From assembly GCA_038049695.1 (NCBI GenBank), contig CP142452.1, positions 92,697,501-92,761,500 of the forward strand: a DNA stretch of 64,000 bases, in the 5' to 3' direction. The position numbers were made by a program, and so were the translations under genes. The notes beneath the pieces are model-generated. The model was not told where the DNA came from. It saw only the letters and a list, made by a program, of their open reading frames with translations, and did not search any database. Positions 57,480 to 64,000 of this stretch are shown in pieces (within the stretch, counting starts at the first letter, position 1; the number at the start of each line of letters is the position of its first letter). Source of the stretch: Cinnamomum chago (lineage: Eukaryota > Streptophyta > Magnoliopsida > Laurales > Lauraceae).

Positions 57480-60400
57480 ATAAAGTCTCGTGTTCCCTTT
57501 TTGGCCGCTCCTTATCTAATGGCAGTTTTTGCATTTCTTCAACTTTTGGTAGGGGCAAACTAGTACGAGATGGAATTGGGCCTGACCCAAAAGATGTATA
57601 TTTAAGATGTGATGGCTTCATGATTTGGGTACAAAGACTACGAGGGTCATGACCCTAATACTATAATGATGGGCCTGGAATAAACCCGAATATAACAGTA
57701 ATGATGTATTACCAACGTACCTAACGTACCCAGACCCAATTAGATAAAATTGGACTAGTTCAGTTCTGGGTTGATGAAAAGAACAGTGTGCTCTACAGAT
57801 GTAAATGGGGTGGGACAATAGGTATCACAGACGCTGGATAGACCGAGCCCAATTAACCAACGCTATATTGGTATTGGTCAAACCCAGCCCAATCAATTAA
57901 TCAATGGTATTGAACAAGAACTGAACAAAACAGCTCATAGGCAAGGCCCAGCCCATTTACCCAACGGTTAGGATATAAAGTTGGCAGGGGCCGCGCGAAC
58001 GCAGGCCCCCTCTGTCACAAATTATGACGTGCACTCTCCCTCTTGGGGAGATGCTAAGCCATTGCTCCTCCTAAGTGCAATGGAGGCCACTGACCTAGGC
58101 CATGGGCCTTCCTGATCACCCATAGACCCCGTCCAGGTAAGTATGCATTGTTAATAAAATCTCCATCAATTATTGACGTGTTGTAACCTGCCTTGTTTTG
58201 TGTCTTTCCGATGTGGGACTCGTCCTCCATCCTTCGTATGCAGTTTTCTTATACATTCGTATTTCGCAATATAGCCTCTCCTCGTGAGACCTGACTTTGA
58301 CTCAGACCAAGCACTAACCCAATGACTTCATCGGCGCGAGTACCGAACCTAGGCTTGAGCCAAGTTAAATTCCCACATTTGGTGAGGTTATTTTTACGTG
58401 AAGAAAAGTGCAAAAAAAGTTAAAAAAATTTCTCGGTTCCACTGAAAGGCATTTTTGATTGAGGTGTTGAAAAATTTTCCGATGGAAGAGGAAAAAGTCT
58501 ACATAATCAAATTTTCCTATAGACATACACAAACATGCTCTCATACACATGTCTGTAGTCGCTTTTTATTTTATTTATATAAAACATGAAAAAGTTAAAT
58601 ACATTTTTTCCATATTGAAAAAAGTGCAGCCACTTTTCCTCTGGTGGAGGTGTAGAATGAGTTTCCATAAAAGGTTGTCTGTGAACCAATATTTTTCAAT
58701 GCTATACAACAACCATGTTTCTGATTGAAAAAACGGAAGAAAAGTTTGGCCACTTTTCCATAAAGAAATTTCTCCATGTTTGGTGTGGCCTCCCTCTTTC
58801 CACAAGGTAAAAGTTCAACACTATGTTAAATAGTAAAAAGGTATTTTGGGTGTGTGGAAGGATTTTTATTATTATTATTTTTCCCACAAAAGAGGAATAG
58901 TAAGTGGAACCGATTTTTTGTAGAAGCTGTACAAAATCAGCCTTTTGCTAAATCGTTTCAATCCCCTGATATGAATCTTATACAACATTTTCTGAGTTCC
59001 ACCTCCTAATCAAATTTACCATGAAAAAATTGGCTTTAATTGTTCTAGATGTCTGCAATCTAACGGTACACATAACCCCTTTTTTATAGAAAATGTGGCT
59101 CCACATTAGTCCTATCAATTTGACCCTTAGAAAAGGAGGTCGGGGCTTCAAAAGGCCCTTAAAATGAAGACTTTTGTCCCGAAGGAAAATCCCTAGGGTT
59201 GTGCTTAGACAATTTTTTTACAGCCCCTGAAATTTGGGGGCTAGGCTTGGACTGTACTAGCCCGGCATCGGCACCGGCCCCCCTACTTTTCTTTATGTTA
59301 TATGATATATGTAAAAATATATACAAAAATACCATTGTAATAGTCTCACTTGGTGGAAATAAAATGAGGGTACGAAGGAAATCTACACCCCCGTACCCAT
59401 TACAAAATACCCTGAAAATCCATACACACATACCTGGCTCAATTCATCTTTACTTCCAATCCCTTTTTTCTAGTTTTATTGCTTGGTATGTAGGCATTTT
59501 ATATTGTTTTACGTATTAGAGAGTGATTTGGGATAGTATCAAGTTCACAAAGGTAGTTTGTATTAGCATGAAACTTGAAGAACGTGGGGTGATCCAAATA
59601 TCCTTTTAATTATACAAGTATAACTTCATCTTTTTTAAAGTCTAAACTAATAGTGATTTTTTAAATGTATTTATTTTTATAACTGAAGTCCAACAACAAT
59701 TAATTGTTACATAAGTGTAAATTTGAAAATAATGTCAATTTATAAACAGCATGTCAATATAAATGATTTAAAACTCTTAAAAATAAGACTTTACTAGAAT
59801 GATTTGGCAAGTGAAAATCCTGCGATAGAGTATATTCTCTGACCATTCTCCTTCTTGAACAAAATAAAAGACTGTACATCTAGAACTAGTCACTAAAGCA
59901 CATGTGATTTTATCCGATAAAAAAAAAGTTTTAAGTATTAAGAGATAATTTGTATTCTCCTAATATTTTCTTAGAGGTTTCTTAGCAACCGATATTAGAT
60001 AAGATAACATTTTAGTCAACCCAGGGGCGGACCTATGTATAATGATCTGGGGCGGTAGCCCTATATAAATCTTGAGATTGCAAGAGATATGAATGGGTCT
60101 GGACATGGCCCACATGTATCTAATAAACATTTGCCCCACGTCTAAATCTTATGATTTCTCCACATCACAAAACCTTAGCGTAAACACTATTCTCTTTCGA
60201 CATCATCTTCTCACCGATAGTACCAACTCAACTTCGTGCCATTGTTTTTCGACATCTTATTTCTAGTTAGAGTCTAAGATCCCCTTCGGGCTGATCAAGC
60301 TTCTCGTTGCAAGGTGTCTCGTGATTAGTCTCTCTCTCACCAAATAATCCTAAACAAAGCAATTTCCCTCCCTCTTCAATCATAATCACTTTATACCTAA

Positions 60401-61415
60401 ATTTGAACCCTTAAACCCCAAATCTTATTTTCAAACCCTAAGTCCCCAAATCCTAATTATCGAGCCCCTAAGCCCTAAATCACCAACTTTGAGCATATCT
60501 ATAAGTCCAAAGATGACCAAAACACTGTTCGGCACACTTTAATATTCAATTTATATAGAAATCAGACCTTAGGGCTCATATGTTTGGATAACTTGAGTTA
60601 AATTTAAATGGCAAATTTCCTTCTTTGCCATGAGCTTATGACCAACTATAGGGAATTGCTTTTATAACTAAGGTAAACGTGGGCAACAAAATTCCTTATA
60701 TCCAAATAGAACCCCATTTAAAACCCAAATTGGGTAATTGGGTACTCACCTAAATCACCTTCTCAAGGCATCCAAGTACCTAGGAGGATTAAAGAAAATG
60801 TTATTTTAGGCTCTTTTGATGATGATAAATTTATGATCACTTGAATTTGAGAAACGTACTGGGAAGACCCTTCAATTGGGCAGGAGATCCAAGCGTGGAA
60901 AAAAGATTTGTATCTATTTAAATGCAATACATTTTATTTTTTAGTATTGTTGATGTGAAAAGAGTTAGCAAAGTCGAGCAGAAGTCTAACCCCACCCAAT
61001 CCAAAACCCTTGGTCCGCCATGGCATGTTAAAAATGTAAAATGATAATAATAATAATAATAATTTTCTTGTTTGAAGGCTGCCCAGGCTTGCCCTGACCT
61101 CGAGGGTAGGATAAAGGTCTATGTAGTGCAGGGCAAAGATTTTGCTTGCTTGGGTCCGGGCCTGCATTTAGTGAGGGCAGGGTAGGGACAACCGGGGCCC
61201 TTTTTACAGCCCTACTACAGTCCACACATACGACCGCGGCTTTAGTATAGGCACAGCTGCAATCGCAGTGCAATCGCAGTGGCAGTAGAAGTGTAGAAGA
61301 GGAAAAAGGAAGGGCCATGGGTTTTGGTTTTCTGTAAAACCTCATCCACCCCATCGCTCAGGGAGCTGTCGCTCGCACGACTCTCTTCCATATCCATATC
61401 CCGTCCTCCCGCGCA
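57480..61415. other. Intergenic, no gene recognised
   Basis: Contains a GGGGCGGACC word at 60021 and an inverted GGTCCGCC at 61012, possible ends of a 1-kb worn transposon, and a TAA microsatellite (61042-61062). A CCGATGTGGGACT word at 58208, typical of LTR sequences, hints at another LTR scrap. Confidence 0.45.
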
Positions 61416-61871
61416 ATGCACCCTCATAGTACTTCTCTTCTCCTTCCCTTCCTCAATAATAGCAGCATTAGCAGCAGCAGCAGAGACTCCTCCATATGTC
61501 CATGGACGAAGTGGCATCTTAGATTTGATATCCATAGCTTAACCGACACCCGATTCCCCAAAAGAAGACCCGGCTTCACCACCCGAAGAAAGCGCGCCAG
61601 CCTCAAACCCCCTGTTTCTCTCCTCTTTCTTTCATTAGGGTTTATTTGTTTTTCGTAAGAACACCATGATCTCTATTATTATTCATTTTACTCATTTTAG
61701 TGGGGGTTTGCTGTTTGTTTTTGTTTATGGGAGAAATGTGAATGAGAAATTTGGGGATTTTATTTATTTATTTTGTTGTCATTTCAGGGCCATATGCGTG
61801 GGTGCAGTACGTGCCTGGGGATCCGATCCCTCGAAGTCGACCAAATGAATGAAGTATTCAAGGCAGGAATA
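61416..61871 (+). pseudogene. Broken copy of a small plastid-type protein gene
   Basis: Exon 1 (61416-61613) encodes a Ser-rich start (MHPHSTSLLLPFLNNSS) and LRFDIHSLTDTRF, then KRRPGFTTRRKRASLKPP. After an intron ending TTGTCATTTCAG, exon 2 (from 61788) reads PYAWVQYVPGDPIPRSRPNE, then TGA (61850-61852), then SIQGRN before similarity ends. From memory, plant genomes have a small, uncharacterised, probably chloroplast protein with LKPPGPYAWVQYVPGEPI and RPNEG-(S)-KGRN; I cannot name it. Compared with that, the TGA replaces a Gly codon and a base is missing at the donor (CCT|GT for CCTG|GT), so the frame no longer joins. No later exon is visible. Chance is unlikely given the two-exon match. 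Confidence 0.5.
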
Positions 61872-62999
61872 GGAGGTCCTGTTCGTGGGTTGGGTCCTCG
61901 TGTTGGTTGGTAACACTCTTACTGAGTCTTACACTTCTCTGTTTCTATCCCAACATCGAGCCGGGCTAAAGCTTATGCTTTATGGGACAAATAATCATTA
62001 AATTACACTCTTTATTCAGGCTCGCTTAGGCCAGGTTTTGGGCTTTCTAGCATTAATCCATACATTGTCACAAAGAAATAATCCAAATGATTTTTCATCT
62101 AGAAACTTCTGGCGAACCATGTGGAGCCCACATATAGTTGGTATTAAATAGGTACGGTCCAAAAATCACGATTTGTAATTTTATTGAAGTGATATAAATT
62201 CTTAAATGTGGAGCTTCTTATGTATTCGTGTGTGTGTCTGCGTTTGTGTTCTTTTTTCCTTGGGTTTACCATTCAACCACCCCACTTGAATATTTAAAAA
62301 ACAAATATCTTTTTGAAACTCTTTTATCCAACCTTACACAATGCACTCCACGGCTCCTTTTGGATCTACCAGTGGATTCGTTTTTAAGTCGATGCAAAAT
62401 CTAAACATATTACATAGTTTTTGCACTGGTTTTGGTTCCGAATTGAAAAATTGAGCATACGAAGAAAAATCCAGGTTGTTTTGCCCTAGATTCGACACAC
62501 ATATTTGTGTCCTCGTGTTCAAGCCTAGACGTCAAAACTTTCAAGCCTGAGCCTAGTTCACATTGGCATGGTTTTTGGCTATACAACCAAGATACGCCCG
62601 ACAACCCAGTTGATGTAATATTTCTATGCCATTAATATTAGATTACGGAATTGTCTGGTGACAACTGAGTAGGATTCTTTAACCAAAAGAATGTAGATTA
62701 TAGCTCCTAAGATGGTTTTTGTGAACTAGGCGGTGGAGGAGCCAATGTGAGTAGACAGAATTAAAAAAGAAAGAGAACGGCCGAGCCCTGGCCATTCACC
62801 CACATCACTCTTTTTTTTTTTTATTATATTTATGACAGTCTAACCAATCCAATTCAAATGATGGGTTCATAGTGGACCCCATGAACTAATCATGGATAAT
62901 GATCCGCCGGGCCTTATGTTGAAATTCAAATTGACCCTAGTTCGAATAGTGGGGATCATGAAGAGGCACGACGTGACCTTGTGAGGCCATCCTGATGTG
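61872..62999. other. Intergenic, no gene recognised
   Basis: Low-information AT-rich sequence with a poly-T run (62811-62822). Confidence 0.5.
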
Positions 63000-63034
63000 C
63001 TAATGTGGGAAACAATATCTGAACTACCCATATA

Positions 63035-63290
63035 AATGATGCAGGGTCTTGTTTCATCTGGTCATAGAAACTTCTTGGAGGGCCCAGCTCACCCCGTGAT
63101 GTTATCAGTGAAGGATTGTCTTAGTGATCAAATCGACCTACCCATCCTATGATGGAATTGCAGGGATGCCAACTCATCTAATGATATTGTTCCATCAGGT
63201 CATTGAAACTTCATGGAGGGCACCTCATAATATTGATTCCTTGGCAATTCCAATAGTGTTAACGATGACAGATTGCTATAATGTAGATAA
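63035..63290. repeat. Diverged direct duplication of about 150 bp
   Basis: TTGTTTCATCTGGTCATAGA, then AACTTCTTGGAGGGC (about 63050-63083) is repeated as TTGTTCCATCAGGTCATTGA, then AACTTCATGGAGGGC (about 63187-63221), each followed by a GAT(G)A-AGATTG word. An 84-codon open frame (63124-63378) crosses it and is not recognisable. Confidence 0.55.
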
Positions 63291-63580
63291 CCCAAGAGGG
63301 GCCATAAAACCTTTCATGAAACCATTTAGTGTGACCAAAAAAGGATGCTTTCAACATAATTTCAATGATCCTTCTTAACTATTTACCTTACTGATTTGAT
63401 GTATCAATTCGTGAGCTCACCCATTGTTACACAAGGCAGGCTGCTACTACAAAAATGTTCAATATTTTTTTGATAATCAGTGACAAGTACAGCTAATATA
63501 CTTGTAGTCATCATCATCAAAGTCTTTTTTCCCTAACATAAAATGAAATTGGTTTTAAGATATTTTAATCTTCTGTTTAA

Positions 63581-63831
63581 GGTCCTGTTTCTTTTCTAGA
63601 ATACAAGGAATTCCTATCTCGGGAATTCATGAATTCAAAGAGATAGTGGAATTCCTGAATACTCCCTTGAACTTGAGCATCCAGAAATTCCACCAAAATG
63701 CAAAAAGGTCCAAAGGTCAATCGGGGCCTTTTATGTGGCTGAAATTCCTGAATGTTAGGAAAGAAACATGATATTTGAAAATGCTAGACATCTAGAATTC
63801 ATGTTAGGAATACTACTAAAGAAACAAACCC
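63581..63831. mobile_element. Tourist-like (PIF/Harbinger) MITE
   Basis: Left end GGTCCTGTTTCTTTTCTAG and inverted right end GGGTTTGTTTCTTTAGTAG are terminal repeats. TAA flanks both sides (63578-63580, 63832-63834), the 3-bp duplication of this superfamily. It is 251 bp, non-coding, with several internal GGAATTC words. Confidence 0.8.
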
Positions 63832-64000
63832 TAAGTCTTTGCTCCATTACTCTGTTTTAAGTTTAATCCCACGATGATTGCACAATTTTGTATCTCTCTT
63901 ATTCTTATAAATAGATACAACAAAACTCTCTCCATTCACCCAACATTTTCTGTCATTAACATTTTATTGAATAGGCTAGTTAACCAAATTCCCCCCAACT

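Noticed and set aside
61242-61535. Minus-strand frame with SSLSDGVDEVLQKTK
   Set aside because: No recognisable family. The plus strand of the same region has a better two-exon match.
1-64000. CRISPR arrays, rRNA, intact tRNA genes, bacterial-type operons
   Set aside because: None seen. tRNA-like sequences are SINE heads, and the genes are spliced and plant-type.

Overview
This is flowering-plant nuclear DNA. The evidence is spliced plant genes (an FCS-like zinc finger gene, a chlorophyllase-2 gene, a secreted glycine-rich protein gene), an AT-rich intergenic background, and many plant-type transposable elements: a Tat-lineage Ty3 element, solo LTRs, hAT, Tourist and Helitron relics, and Au-like and other tRNA-derived SINEs. 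The species cannot be named from the sequence. Only about 3 kb of 64 kb looks like functional host coding sequence, and all three intact genes lie on the minus strand.

Layout. 1-2.8 kb: low-complexity and tandem repeats (a CT-rich minisatellite at 660-1240) and a small hAT element with an exact 8-bp duplication. 2825-14171: an 11.3-kb Tat/Retand-like Ty3 retrotransposon with two 670-bp LTRs that differ at 24 sites. Its gag and pol are broken by stops and frameshifts. Pol carries two RNase H domains, pol is followed by a tandem-repeat 3' UTR, and then comes an antisense gene with two recognisable introns and its own TATA box. 14241-15073: a probable solo LTR. 17779-19672: the FLZ zinc finger gene. 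20.7-31 kb: AT-rich DNA with Helitron-type ends and a hAT MITE. 31.5-32 kb: a decayed LINE RNase H. 36.6-42.2 kb: a fold-back element, two related 1-kb hAT-like elements rich in CGATATCGG words, and SINEs with a duplicated body. 44314-44886: the glycine-rich secreted protein. 45645-52110: one solo-LTR-like element interrupted by another (46830-50825), each with exact 5-bp target duplications. 54863-57317: chlorophyllase-2, with an Au-like SINE in its only visible intron. 61.4-61.9 kb: a broken copy of a small, apparently plastid-targeted protein gene. 63581-63831: a Tourist-like MITE.

The host genes do not form a pathway. FLZ proteins are SnRK1 adaptors, chlorophyllase hydrolyses chlorophyll, and the glycine-rich protein is probably exported to the cell wall. 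The most unusual unit is the antisense spliced gene inside the Tat element. Antisense ORFs at this position are known in this lineage, so it is a good example rather than a new system. Most frameshifts in the element fall in homopolymer runs, so either decay or assembly error could explain them.
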